From NCBI GenBank assembly GCA_050247075.1, contig JBFWUW010000036.1, positions 1 to 64,000 of the forward strand: DNA of 64,000 nt, read 5' to 3'. The notes below the pieces were generated by a model that ran no database searches, had not been told where the DNA came from, and saw only the letters and a program-made list of their open reading frames with translations. Within the stretch, counting starts at the first letter, position 1. The number at the start of each line of letters is the position of its first letter. The translations under genes were made by a program, and so were the position numbers. Origin of the DNA: JBFWUW01 sp050247075 (GTDB lineage Bacteria; Planctomycetota; Planctomycetia; Pirellulales; JBFWUW01). Positions 50,406 through 61,060 of this stretch are shown one piece after another.

Positions 50406-50632
50406 GATCGCCACGTAGCCGCACGGTTCCCGCCGTGCCGGCTCGATGGCCGAGCGGCAGTCTCCTGCCGCTCTCGTTGATAGAGTGCCGAGGCGGGAGA
50501 ATCGTGTGGAAAGATTCTCGCCGCTTCGCCCTCACCCCCAACCCTCTCCCGGAGTACCGGGAGAGGGAGCCTTGGGCATGGTCCATCGAGCACGATGCAA
50601 GCTACAAGGCAAAAGCCATGTAGCTACGTTGA
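50406..50632. repeat. Interspersed repeat, copy 2, with REP-like hairpin
   Basis: The left end GCCACGTAGCCGCA and the right end GGGCATGG...AAGGCAAAAGCCATGTAGCTACG correspond to the ends of copy 1 at 49384-49515. The middle is different: it holds CCCTCACCCCCAACCCTC and a perfect 11-bp hairpin CCCTCTCCCGG (50542-50552)/CCGGGAGAGGG (50557-50567) with loop AGTA. No gene is visible in 50395-50756. Confidence 0.6.
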
Positions 50633-50756
50633 TTTTGGGCCGATATGGCTGGCGCGGCGCTATCTGGCTACAATCCGCCGCCGGACTGGCCCGCGTCTGC
50701 TTGTTCACGCCAACCGTGGCGGAATTCGGCCGCGAGATTTTGGCACGGAGGCCCCA

Positions 50757-53700
50757 GTGAACGCTGTTATCCACCACTTCCGCTGCGCATGCGCCTGCCG
50801 TCTGGCCTTGCTGGCATCGCTGGCATCGCTGGCCGCGCTAGCGTTGTCCGCCCGGCCCGGCCCTGCTTTTGCCGACAACGCCCGGCCCATCGTGGCCAAC
50901 TCGTTGCGATCCGACGCCGCCCTGTGGGATATCTGTTTCGTCGATCAACAGTATGGCTGGGCCGTGGGGGACCGAGGCACCGTCTGGTACACCGAGGATG
51001 GCGGCCAGCGCTGGCGGCTGCAAGAGTCGGGCGTGGATGCCCAACTGCGCGGCGTGCGATTCATCGACTCGCAAAACGGCTGGATCGTCGGCGGACGATC
51101 CACCGCTCTTTCCGGCCAGACCGTGGGGGTGCTGTTGCGCACCCGCGACGGCGGCCAGACTTGGACGACTGACGAAGGATTGCTGCTCCCTTCGTTGCGA
51201 AAGATTGGCTTCTTCAGCCACGCCGACGGCTGGGCCGTGGGAGAGCCCTCGGCGTTGTTTCCGTCGGGAGTCTTCACCACGGATAACGGCGGGCGAACCT
51301 GGGCACCCGTCCCGGGCAACGGCGGCTGGCTGGCTGGCGACTTTATCGACCAGGTGACAGGTGCGGTAGCGGGACGGCGCGGTTCGCTGGCCGTCATTCG
51401 CAACCGGGGCCTGGATGCCTCGACCACTCCACCCCTTGGCATGCGCGGGCTGCGGCAACTAATCCTGGCGGAGGGCAACCGAGGCTGGCTGGTGGGCGAT
51501 GGCTCGCTGGTGATGAACACCACCGACCGGGGCGCTACTTGGCAAACGCCCGACAGCCCCCTGCCCGATGCGGTCTCGGACCAGTTTGACTGGCAGGCGT
51601 TGGCGGTGCGAGAGGGCCAATGTTGGATCGCCGGCGCGCCAGGCACGCGCATCTTGCATTCACCCGACGAAGGCCGCACCTGGACCATGCAGGCGACGGG
51701 CCAGCCGCTGCCGATTCACGCGCTGGCATTTATCGACGGCCGGCGTGGTTGGGCGGCCGGAGCGCTGGGGACCATTCTGGCCACCGAAGACGGGGGAACG
51801 ACCTGGCAACGTCAACGCTGTGGCGGCATCCGCGCGGCGCTGGCCGGCTTTTATGCGGAACCGGAAGAAATTCCCCTGGAACTATTGGCCCGGCTGTCGG
51901 GCAACGATGGCTATTTGGGCGTGGTCGAATTGTTGGCGCGGCGCGATCTGGAAAACGAAACGCCGCGGAACTCCGCATTCCCCCAGCGGGCACACGAAGC
52001 CGTTGTCGCCGTGGGGGCCTGCCAGGTCGATAGTTCGTGGCGATTTCCGCTGCGGCAAGCCGGTTTGGAACTGAGCCTCGAGCAGGTGCGAGATGGCTGG
52101 GACCGCGTGAACGACGGGGCGGGCATCGACCGGCTGGAGCGGCACATCGTGCGGCAATTGCGCATCTGGCGGCCCGATCTGGTGTTTGCCCCGCCGGCCA
52201 ACTTGCGCAATCCCGACCCGTTGGCCCAACTGGTCAGCGATGCCGTATTTCGCGCAGTAGCCAAAGCGGCCGACTCCACCAGCTATGCCGAACAACTGGC
52301 CGAACAAGGACTGGAACCGTGGAAAGTCAAAAAGGTCTTCGCCACCAGCGGCCAAGGTGACAGCAGTACGATCAGCTTGACCACAGCGCAAATTGCGCCG
52401 CGGCTGGGCGGGTCTCTGGCCGATCGGGCCGCCACGGCCCGCTCGTTGTTTCAAGAAGATCCGCCCCACCCGCCGGCCAGTTTGGGGTTTCGCCTGATGA
52501 CATCGGCGTTGCCGGCCGATCTGTCGCGGGGCGACTTCTTCAGCGGCGTAACGCTTTCTCCCGGCGGCGAAGCCCGGCGGACGCTAGAGAATCCTCCCGT
52601 CGACAATTTGGAAGGCTTGCGCCGCTCGGCACAAAAGCATCGCAACGTGCAAAGCATTCTGGAGCGCGTTGAGAATGACGCGCCGGGCGGAGCGAGGCTG
52701 GCCGGTCAGGTGCATGACCTGGTAGGGGGCTTGGAGGGCGAAGAGGCTGGCAACGTACTGCATCAACTGGCCGGGCGTTACCATCGCCACGGCCGCTGGG
52801 ACATGGCGGCCGAAACCTTGGAGTCGTTCGTCACGCGTTATCCCAAGCATCGGCTGGTCCCGGCCGCCCAGATTTGGCTGGTGCAATACTACAGCAGCGA
52901 CGAAGCGGCCTGGCGGATGCAGCAGGGGCAGCGAGGCTCTTTCCGCACCGCATCCGCCCAGGTGCCGGCGGCCGCGCGAAACGCGGGGACGCGGGCCAAG
53001 GACGACGGCGTGAAGCCGGCCAGCTTTGAATTGGATGAGACCGAAGGGCATGTCATCATGGCCGACCAGTCGGTAATGGAGGAGCGTTGGAAGAAAGCCT
53101 CGGAACTGGCCAAGAACATCGAGCGGACCAGCCCCACGCTGTTTGCCGAACCGTCGCTCCGATTTCCGCTGGCGGTGGCCCATCGGCGGCAAGGCTATTC
53201 GCGGCAAGCCGAGCGATTCTACCTGGCCATGCGGCATGGCAGCGCGGATGAGATGTGGTCGGCCTGCGCCGTGGGTGAACGCTGGCTGGCCGAACCGCAA
53301 GGCCGCCCCCCCAAGGCCATCGTCCGCTGCCGCCGCGGCACCAGCAAGCCGCGGCTGGATGGCCAATTGGACGAGCCGATGTGGTCCCCCACGGAAAAGG
53401 CTGATCTGCACAGTGCCTTGCGCGACGATGGCGAATGGCCGGCCACGGCGCTGTTTTCCTACGACGAGGAGTTCTTGTACTTGGGCATTCGCTGCCGTCG
53501 CGCGCCGGGCGCGGTTTACGAAGCGGGTGCCGGCCCGCGCCCGCGCGATGCCGACCTGGCCGGCCGCGACCGGGTGGAGATTTGCCTCGACCTGGACCGC
53601 GACGCGGCCACTTACTATCGGCTGACGGTCGATCATCGCGGCTTTACCGCCGACGAATGTTGGGGAGACCGCTCGTGGGATCCGCAATGGTTCGTGGCCG

Positions 53701-53897
53701 CCGCGCAGTCGGAGGAAAGCTGGACCATTGAAGCGGCCATTCCGCTGATCGAACTAACCGGCCAAAAGCCCACGCACCACAGCGCCTGGTCGGTGGGTGT
53801 GCAGCGGATCGTGCCGGGCGTCGGTTTTCAATCGTGGACCACGCCCGCCGGCATCGAGGTGCAGCCGCAAGGGTTTGGGTACTTGCTGTTTGATTGA
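50757..53897 (+). CDS. Large secreted protein: YCF48-like propeller, PIG-L-like middle and CBM9-like C-terminal domain
   Basis: A 1046-aa protein starting at GTG 50757 with CGGAG upstream; longer in-frame starts run into the repeat. A signal peptide ends near PAFADNA. Residues about 45-365 contain at least six YCF48/BNR-type blades (GTVWYTEDGGQRWRL, LLRTRDGGQTWTT, VFTTDNGGRTWAP, MNTTDRGATWQTP, HSPDEGRTWTM, LATEDGGTTWQ). A middle part (RHIVRQLRIWRPDLVFAPP) recalls PIG-L deacetylases but lacks an HPDD metal motif. A TPR-like stretch follows (WDMAAETLESFVTRYPKHRLVPAAQ). The last 190 residues resemble CBM9/DOMON (LDGQLDEPMWSPTEKADL, DRVEICLDLDRD). Binding of carbohydrate at the cell surface is an inference. 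Confidence 0.78.
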   Translation: MNAVIHHFRCACACRLALLASLASLAALALSARPGPAFADNARPIVANSLRSDAALWDICFVDQQYGWAVGDRGTVWYTEDGGQRWRLQESGVDAQLRGVRFIDSQNGWIVGGRSTALSGQTVGVLLRTRDGGQTWTTDEGLLLPSLRKIGFFSHADGWAVGEPSALFPSGVFTTDNGGRTWAPVPGNGGWLAGDFIDQVTGAVAGRRGSLAVIRNRGLDASTTPPLGMRGLRQLILAEGNRGWLVGDGSLVMNTTDRGATWQTPDSPLPDAVSDQFDWQALAVREGQCWIAGAPGTRILHSPDEGRTWTMQATGQPLPIHALAFIDGRRGWAAGALGTILATEDGGTTWQRQRCGGIRAALAGFYAEPEEIPLELLARLSGNDGYLGVVELLARRDLENETPRNSAFPQRAHEAVVAVGACQVDSSWRFPLRQAGLELSLEQVRDGWDRVNDGAGIDRLERHIVRQLRIWRPDLVFAPPANLRNPDPLAQLVSDAVFRAVAKAADSTSYAEQLAEQGLEPWKVKKVFATSGQGDSSTISLTTAQIAPRLGGSLADRAATARSLFQEDPPHPPASLGFRLMTSALPADLSRGDFFSGVTLSPGGEARRTLENPPVDNLEGLRRSAQKHRNVQSILERVENDAPGGARLAGQVHDLVGGLEGEEAGNVLHQLAGRYHRHGRWDMAAETLESFVTRYPKHRLVPAAQIWLVQYYSSDEAAWRMQQGQRGSFRTASAQVPAAARNAGTRAKDDGVKPASFELDETEGHVIMADQSVMEERWKKASELAKNIERTSPTLFAEPSLRFPLAVAHRRQGYSRQAERFYLAMRHGSADEMWSACAVGERWLAEPQGRPPKAIVRCRRGTSKPRLDGQLDEPMWSPTEKADLHSALRDDGEWPATALFSYDEEFLYLGIRCRRAPGAVYEAGAGPRPRDADLAGRDRVEICLDLDRDAATYYRLTVDHRGFTADECWGDRSWDPQWFVAAAQSEESWTIEAAIPLIELTGQKPTHHSAWSVGVQRIVPGVGFQSWTTPAGIEVQPQGFGYLLFD

Positions 53898-54075
53898 CCC
53901 GGTTGCCGCCTGGTGGCGGCTCGTTGACAACCGCTGTGTTGCAGATAAAATCTCGGAGGCGTCACGTTAATCGTAACCCTCTATCTGACACGGCCTTCCG
54001 GATCAATGATGGAATTATCGTTCGTCTGTGGCGGGGAGTGCATCGGCAAATAATTCAACTGGAAGGAGAACTAGG

Positions 54076-54369
54076 ATGGAGGCCTGGCTCAAGTGCGAAG
54101 TCTCCCTAGGTCAGTTCGACACCGAAGCGGCTGTGCGCTTCCAGGATCACAATGGGGATGATTTCTCATTGTTCGTTCCAAGAGAGGACGTTTGCGTTGA
54201 ATCGAACATCTCCGTTAGCCCAATTGAGGGATCTTTTCGGGTTGATATTTTGGATCAGCGGGACGACCTCAGATTGATCTATCTGCCAGTTCCGACATTC
54301 GGTAATGGGCACTCCGTTACCGTGCGTGCGTCGCAATTGACCGGCAAGCGTGACACGCATCATGTTTAG
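54076..54369 (+). CDS. Small hypothetical protein upstream of the dCTP-deaminase-like gene
   Basis: A 97-aa protein, mostly beta-predicted (EAWLKCEVSLGQFDTEAAVRFQDHNGDDFSLFVPRE). The ATG has AAGGAGAACTAGG upstream. It ends 8 bp before the next gene, with which it probably forms a two-gene unit. I do not recognise the family. Both genes are more AT-rich than their neighbours. Confidence 0.75.
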   Translation: MEAWLKCEVSLGQFDTEAAVRFQDHNGDDFSLFVPREDVCVESNISVSPIEGSFRVDILDQRDDLRLIYLPVPTFGNGHSVTVRASQLTGKRDTHHV

Positions 54370-54377
54370 GACTGTCA

Positions 54378-54983
54378 ATGATTCTTGCGAACGTCGAGAT
54401 TCATAAAGCGATTGACGAGGGCAGATTAAGAATCGCACCTGAGCCACGGCCGCGATTGCCGGAAGTTGGCGGACCGCATTGCCCCTATGACACGCACTCG
54501 GTCGACCTGACGCTGGGTAATATCATTTCCGTCCCGTTGGGCGGCAACTTCGACATCAATCTCGCCAAACCGGGTGATATCGCGGCGACGATCGGTCGCA
54601 ATTGCGAGCATCACGATCTCTCGCAGGTTAAGCAGTTCGTTCTCGCTCCGAACAAGTTTATTCTGGGAAAGACGCGCGAAGCGATCGAGTTGCCGCTTCA
54701 GAAAGAGGCTGACCGCTCTCTTGCCGCGAGAATCGAAGGCAAGAGCAGCCGCGCTCGTTTTGGACTGATTATCCATTTCACCGCACCCACAGTGCACCCA
54801 GGATTCGAGGGCACCATTACTTTGGAGATTATCAACCTAGGCGTGTACGGCTTTACGTTGACGCCAGGAATGCCAATCGCGCAGTTGATAATCGAAGAAG
54901 TTCGCGGCGTGCCAGTGCGCAATGACAGCCAGTTTCAAGGGCAAAGGCATCCCGCTGGCGTGGTGCCTGACGGTCGAAAGTAG
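54378..54983 (+). CDS. dCTP deaminase/dUTPase-fold protein
   Basis: A 201-aa protein of the dCTP-deaminase-like family. The key stretches match Dcd: ARIEGKSSRARFG (S123, S124, R127, corresponding to the S and R of GRSSLARLG), HFTAPTVHPGFEGTITLEI with the catalytic glutamate at E150, and the LTPGMPIAQLIIEEV strand. The N-terminal DEGRLRIAPEPRP also matches Dcd. Deamination of dCTP, or dUTP hydrolysis, is expected but K122 replaces a conserved arginine and the C-terminal QFQGQRHPAG differs from Dcd. It follows the small protein at 54076 by 8 bp. It may be metabolic or a nucleotide-depleting defence enzyme. Confidence 0.85.
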   Translation: MILANVEIHKAIDEGRLRIAPEPRPRLPEVGGPHCPYDTHSVDLTLGNIISVPLGGNFDINLAKPGDIAATIGRNCEHHDLSQVKQFVLAPNKFILGKTREAIELPLQKEADRSLAARIEGKSSRARFGLIIHFTAPTVHPGFEGTITLEIINLGVYGFTLTPGMPIAQLIIEEVRGVPVRNDSQFQGQRHPAGVVPDGRK

Positions 54984-55170
54984 CCGTACTTTTTGGGTGG
55001 CGCGGGTTCATCTTGCCGAACTCAAGTCCGTGCCCTTTCTGCCGATGGGCTGGTCGGCACCAAGCCAAGCATCGGGCAAAACGCTGGCCCGCGTGCATCG
55101 GCTGGTGGTTGGGGTATGATGGGTGCTTCCATGCCCGTCCTTCCTCATTGCCACATGCCGAGAGTTACCC

Positions 55171-56352
55171 ATGCCGATGATTTGTGCGCGTTTTATTGGG
55201 ATGTTGTCGTGTTGCAGCCTGGCCTTGGCGGTGACGGCCGCCGCGGCCCAAGAGGCCAAACCGGCGGCGAAGGCCGGATTGGCCGAGAAACTGCAACCGT
55301 TTGTGGAAAGCCATTCGTTGGCCGGCGCGGTGGTACTGGCCGCCTCCAAGGAAAAAGTGCTCGACCTGGAGACCGTGGGCTACAGCGACGTGGCCGCCAA
55401 AACGCCGATCGCCCCCGACAGCCTGTTTTGGATCGCCTCAATGTCCAAGCCGATCACCGGCGCGGCCATGATGATCCTGGTCGATGAAGGCCGCGTGAGT
55501 CTGGACGATCCGGTCGAGAAGCATCTGCCGGAGTTCCGCGAATTGTGGCTGGCGGCCGAGCAAGACAAGGACCATATCCTGCTCAAGCGGCCCGCGCGGG
55601 CCGTGACGGTGCGAGACATTCTCAGCCACACCAGCGGCTTGGCGTTCAAGTCGCCGTTGGAACAGCCTACGCTCGACGGCCTGCCGCTGCGCGACACCGT
55701 GCGGGGCTACACCATGATGCCGCTGCTGCACGAGCCAGGTTCCAAGTGGATGTACAGCAACGCCGGCATCAACACGGCTGGCCGCATTATTGAAGTTGTC
55801 AGCGGAATGCCCTTCGAGGATTTCTTGGACCAAAAACTGTTTCAACCGCTGGGGATGAAAGACACCACCTTCTGGCCCAACGAGGAGCAAGTCGCCCGGT
55901 TAGCCAAGTCGTACAAACCGAATGCCGACAAGACCGGCCTGGAAGAAACCACCATCACATCGTTGATCTACCCCCTGGCCGACCGCCGGCAACGCTATCC
56001 CATGCCGGGCGGCGGGTTGTTTTCCACCGCGGGCGACCTGGCCCAATTCTGCCGCATGGTGTTGCGCGGCGGCGAACTAGATGGCCGCCGCTACTTGTCG
56101 GAGGAGGCGGTCAAGCAGATGACCAGCAAGCAAACGCCCGACTCGCTGCCCGACGGTTATGGCGTCGGCTGGTCAACCAATTTCGGTGGGTTTGGGCACG
56201 GCGGAGCCTACTCCACCAACATGAACATCGACCCCACCCGCGACTTGATTACGATCTTCTTGGTGCAGCATGCTGGCTTTCCCAACGATGGCAACAAGAG
56301 CCACGAGGTATTCAAGAAGGCGGCGGAGGAAATGTTCGGAGGCAAGGAGTAA
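55171..56352 (+). CDS. Secreted serine hydrolase, class C beta-lactamase/esterase family
   Basis: A 393-aa protein with a signal peptide ending AAAAQE. The nucleophile motif is S90-M-S-K93 and the second motif Y195-S-N; FGHGGAYSTNM near the C-terminus supplies the third (HGG in place of KTG). This pattern is typical of EstB/penicillin-binding-like esterases abundant in planctomycetes; antibiotic hydrolysis is not implied. The start is at 55171 or 55177. It lies upstream of two sulfatase genes in the same direction. Confidence 0.9.
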   Translation: MPMICARFIGMLSCCSLALAVTAAAAQEAKPAAKAGLAEKLQPFVESHSLAGAVVLAASKEKVLDLETVGYSDVAAKTPIAPDSLFWIASMSKPITGAAMMILVDEGRVSLDDPVEKHLPEFRELWLAAEQDKDHILLKRPARAVTVRDILSHTSGLAFKSPLEQPTLDGLPLRDTVRGYTMMPLLHEPGSKWMYSNAGINTAGRIIEVVSGMPFEDFLDQKLFQPLGMKDTTFWPNEEQVARLAKSYKPNADKTGLEETTITSLIYPLADRRQRYPMPGGGLFSTAGDLAQFCRMVLRGGELDGRRYLSEEAVKQMTSKQTPDSLPDGYGVGWSTNFGGFGHGGAYSTNMNIDPTRDLITIFLVQHAGFPNDGNKSHEVFKKAAEEMFGGKE

Positions 56353-56439
56353 GCACGGGCTGAGAGAGGCGATTCCATCGCCGATGTAAAGCCAATGGCA
56401 CACCTGGCCCGCTGAGAAACATTTGTTTGAGGAGATGCC

Positions 56440-58059
56440 ATGATTGCAGCCCGCTGCTGGTTGGCTTGTGTTGCCGTGAGCCTGGCCTGGGCGGCCCCAA
56501 CGCCGGCACAGGCCGCACCCGCGCGGCCCAACCTGGTGTTTTGCTTCGCGGATGATTGGGGGCGCTATGCCAGCGCCTATGCCGATCTCGACGGCCGCCC
56601 TTCTCCCAACCAGGTTGTAAAAACACCGCATATCGATCGCATTGCCCGGCAGGGAGTGCTGTTTCGCCATGCGTATGTCAACTCGCCCTCTTGTACTCCG
56701 TGCCGCAGCGCGCTTTTGTCGGGCCGGTACTTTTTTAACACGGGCCGCGGCGCTATTTTGCTGGGAGCGCAGTGGGATCCGCAAATCCCCAGTTGGCCGT
56801 TGTTGCTGCACGACGCCGGCTACCACATCGGCGAGACCTGGAAAGTCTGGAGCCCCGGTACCCCCAACGACGCGCCGTTTGGGGCAGGCAAGCATGCCTT
56901 CGACAAGGCGGGCCGGCGGTTTAATACCTTCTCGCAAAATGTGACGCAATTAGTGCAAGGCGGAATGACGCTGGAAACAGCCAAGCAGCAGATGTACGAC
57001 GAGGTCAGCGGCAATTTCGATGATTTCCTCGACGCGCGTCCGAAGGGCCAGCCCTTCTGCTACTGGTTCGGTCCGACCAACGTCCATCGCACTTGGGTCA
57101 AGGGATCGGGCCAGGCCTTGTGGAATATCGACCCCAATGCCTTGCAGGGCAACTTGCCGCCGTTTCTGCCCGACGTCCCCGAAGTCCGCCAGGATTTCGC
57201 CGACTATTTGGGCGAAGTCCAGGCCTTCGATGCTGGCGTGGGGATGCTGCTGGCCCGGTTGGAAGCCACGGGCGAACTGGACAACACCGTGATCGTCATC
57301 AGCGGCGACCATGGCGCACCCGGCTTTCCGCACGGCAAGTGCGACCTGTACGATTTTGGCGTGGGCGTAGCCCTGGCGGCCTGGTGGCCGGGCCAACCTG
57401 GCGGGCGCGTGGTGGATGACTTTGTGAATCTGATGGATTTGGCCCCCACGTTCTTGGAGCTAGGCAACGTGCCTCTGCCGCAGGGCATGAATGGCCGCAG
57501 CCTGGTGCCGCTCTTGAAGAGCGAGGCTTCTGGCCAGGTCGATCCCGAGCGCGACTTTGTCATCACCGGCCGCGAGCGGCATGTGTCGAGCGCCCGGCAA
57601 GGCAACCTGCCGTACCCTCAACGCGCGCTGCGGACAAAGGACTTTTTGTACATCCGCAACTTTCGCCCCATGCGCTGGCCGATGGGAGATGCCGGCGAGG
57701 TGACGGAAACATCCACGCCCACGGATGAAGCGTTGGAGAATGACACGTTTGTGGCCTTTGCCGACATGGATGCCAGCCCGACCAAAGCCTGGCTGGTCCG
57801 GCATCGGCACGAACCGCAAGGCAAACCGTTCTACGATCTTTCCTTCGTCCCGCGGCCGGGCGAGGAACTTTACGACCTGCAGGCCGATCCCGACCAGATG
57901 CGCAACGTAGCGGCGGAGCCGGCCTATGCTGCCGCCCGCCAAGAATTGGCCGAACTGCTGCTGCAACGGCTGAAGCAAGCCGGCGACCCGCGGGTAACGG
58001 GAGACGGCCAGACCTTTGAAAAATCTCCCTTTACCGACGCCGTGGAGATCCGCCGATGA
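56440..58059 (+). CDS. Secreted sulfatase (formylglycine type)
   Basis: A 539-aa alkaline-phosphatase-superfamily sulfatase with a signal peptide ending AQAAPA. Metal ligands start with FCFADDWGRY. The modification site is C85-T-P-C-R89, a fit to C/S-x-P-x-R but with cysteine at the position that is usually serine or alanine. NTVIVISGDHGAPGFPHGKCDLYDFGVG gives the later metal-binding motif. The ATG at 56440 has GAGGAGA upstream. The stop overlaps the next sulfatase start by 4 nt. Probably removes sulfate from a polysaccharide; the substrate is unknown. Confidence 0.92.
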   Translation: MIAARCWLACVAVSLAWAAPTPAQAAPARPNLVFCFADDWGRYASAYADLDGRPSPNQVVKTPHIDRIARQGVLFRHAYVNSPSCTPCRSALLSGRYFFNTGRGAILLGAQWDPQIPSWPLLLHDAGYHIGETWKVWSPGTPNDAPFGAGKHAFDKAGRRFNTFSQNVTQLVQGGMTLETAKQQMYDEVSGNFDDFLDARPKGQPFCYWFGPTNVHRTWVKGSGQALWNIDPNALQGNLPPFLPDVPEVRQDFADYLGEVQAFDAGVGMLLARLEATGELDNTVIVISGDHGAPGFPHGKCDLYDFGVGVALAAWWPGQPGGRVVDDFVNLMDLAPTFLELGNVPLPQGMNGRSLVPLLKSEASGQVDPERDFVITGRERHVSSARQGNLPYPQRALRTKDFLYIRNFRPMRWPMGDAGEVTETSTPTDEALENDTFVAFADMDASPTKAWLVRHRHEPQGKPFYDLSFVPRPGEELYDLQADPDQMRNVAAEPAYAAARQELAELLLQRLKQAGDPRVTGDGQTFEKSPFTDAVEIRR

Positions 58060-59387
58060 ACGCCTACCACCAGCATTGGCCGATTGCTCCGTTTGCCAGG
58101 GCGATGATTGTCCTGGCCTGGCTGGCTTCCGTGGGCCAAACAGTCGCGGCAGCGGACAAACCTGGCCGGCCCAATGTGCTATTGATCTTCGCCGACGATC
58201 AGCGCTACGACACGATCGGCGCACTGGGCAACGAGGAGATCCACACGCCCAACTTGGACAAGCTCGTCGCGCGGGGGTACGTCTTTCACAACACGTATTG
58301 TCAAGGGAGCATGGTACCGGCCGTCTGCCAACCCAGCCGCGCCATGCTGTTGACGGGCCGCTCGCTGTTTCACATTCCCCCGGCCAATTCCAAGGAATAC
58401 GCTGGCCCGCTGTTACCCACCGTGCTGCGACAAGCCGGTTATGACACGCTGCATGTCGGCAAGCCGGGCAACTCGCTGCCGGTGGCGCATCGCGCTTTCG
58501 AGAAGAACATCGAACTGCCGCACTCGGGCGAGACGACCAGCCAACTGGCCGCCGATGCCGCCATTGCCTTCTTGCGCGACCGGCGAGACGAGCGGCCCTT
58601 CTTCATCTATTTTGCCCCTAGCGTACCGCACGACCCGCGCAGCGCTCCGGCGGAGTTTCGCCAGTTGTACGACCCGGCCAGGCTGTCGCTTTCTCCCAAC
58701 TTTATGCCGCGGCACCCGTTTGACAATGGCGAGTTGCAGATCCGCGACGAAAAGCTGGCCGCCGTTCCCCGCGTGCCCGACGACATGCGGCAACATCTGG
58801 CCGATTACTACGCCACCATCAGTTGCCTCGACCACCACATCGGAAGAATGCTGGAAGCCTTGAAAGAGATGGGCCAGGCCGACAATACCGTGATCGTCTT
58901 CAGCAGCGATCAAGGTCTGGCCGTGGGAGGGCGGCACGGGCTGATGGGCAAACAAAACCTGTACGAGCATTTCAAGTCCCCGCTGATCGTGGCTGGGCCA
59001 GGCGTGCCGCGAGGCCAGTCACCGGCATTGGCCTATCTGCACGACCTGTTTCCCACGATCTGCGAGGCAGCCGGCGCAAACATCCCCCCCGAGGCCGAAG
59101 GCCAAAGCTTGCTGCCGATTATGCGTGGCGAACAGGCCAGCGTCCGCACCGCGTTGTACGCCGCCTATCGCGATGGCCAGCGAATGATCCGCGACGATCG
59201 CTGGAAATTGCTGTGGTATCCCAAGATTGCCCGCTATCAACTCTTCGATCTGGCCGAAGACCCCTGGGAGTTGGACGACCTTTCGGCACAAGCGGAACAA
59301 GCCGGCCGGCTGGACCGCCTGCGTGGACAACTAGCCGCCCAGATGCAGGCCCTGGGTGACGACCAGGCGAAGCCGCCAGTGCGGTAA
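58056..59387 (+). CDS. Secreted sulfatase (formylglycine type)
   Basis: A 443-aa sulfatase with N-terminal signal segment (ARAMIVLAWLASVGQTVAAA), metal motif LLIFADDQRYDTIGALGN, the canonical activation site C91-Q-P-S-R95 followed by AMLLTGRS, and NTVIVFSSDQGLAVGGRHGLMGKQNLYEH. The start ATGA overlaps the upstream sulfatase gene, so they form an operon and probably act on the same or successive sulfated sugars. Cysteine-type sites require a formylglycine-generating enzyme, which is not in this window. Confidence 0.93.
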   Translation: MNAYHQHWPIAPFARAMIVLAWLASVGQTVAAADKPGRPNVLLIFADDQRYDTIGALGNEEIHTPNLDKLVARGYVFHNTYCQGSMVPAVCQPSRAMLLTGRSLFHIPPANSKEYAGPLLPTVLRQAGYDTLHVGKPGNSLPVAHRAFEKNIELPHSGETTSQLAADAAIAFLRDRRDERPFFIYFAPSVPHDPRSAPAEFRQLYDPARLSLSPNFMPRHPFDNGELQIRDEKLAAVPRVPDDMRQHLADYYATISCLDHHIGRMLEALKEMGQADNTVIVFSSDQGLAVGGRHGLMGKQNLYEHFKSPLIVAGPGVPRGQSPALAYLHDLFPTICEAAGANIPPEAEGQSLLPIMRGEQASVRTALYAAYRDGQRMIRDDRWKLLWYPKIARYQLFDLAEDPWELDDLSAQAEQAGRLDRLRGQLAAQMQALGDDQAKPPVR

Positions 59388-59636
59388 ACCGGCAATCCGC
59401 GCGAGAAGCGCCTCCTGCCAGTCCGCATAATCGGCACACCCCGCTCTTTGGCCCGCCGGCCGCGCCGGTGGCGGCCTGGGCTTCTTCCGCCGAGAAAACC
59501 GCCCGCGCCCGGCGGTGGGGCCCTTTCTCGCATGATCTGGCGGCGAGACGGCTGCGCGCGTTTCCTAAGCTAGGCTTTGTATGGACTTGGATTCATTTTG
59601 GCGGTTCCCCAGACACTTAACGCAAGACGCAAAGCC

Positions 59637-60959
<1,323 letters not shown>

Positions 60960-61060
60960 CCGCCGCGTCTTCGCGGTGTCCGGCGGCGGGGGTAGCCGCC
61001 GGTTTGTCTTGATTGCTGTTGAATTCCTTGACTTCGCGGATCTGAAATTACGGCCTTGCC

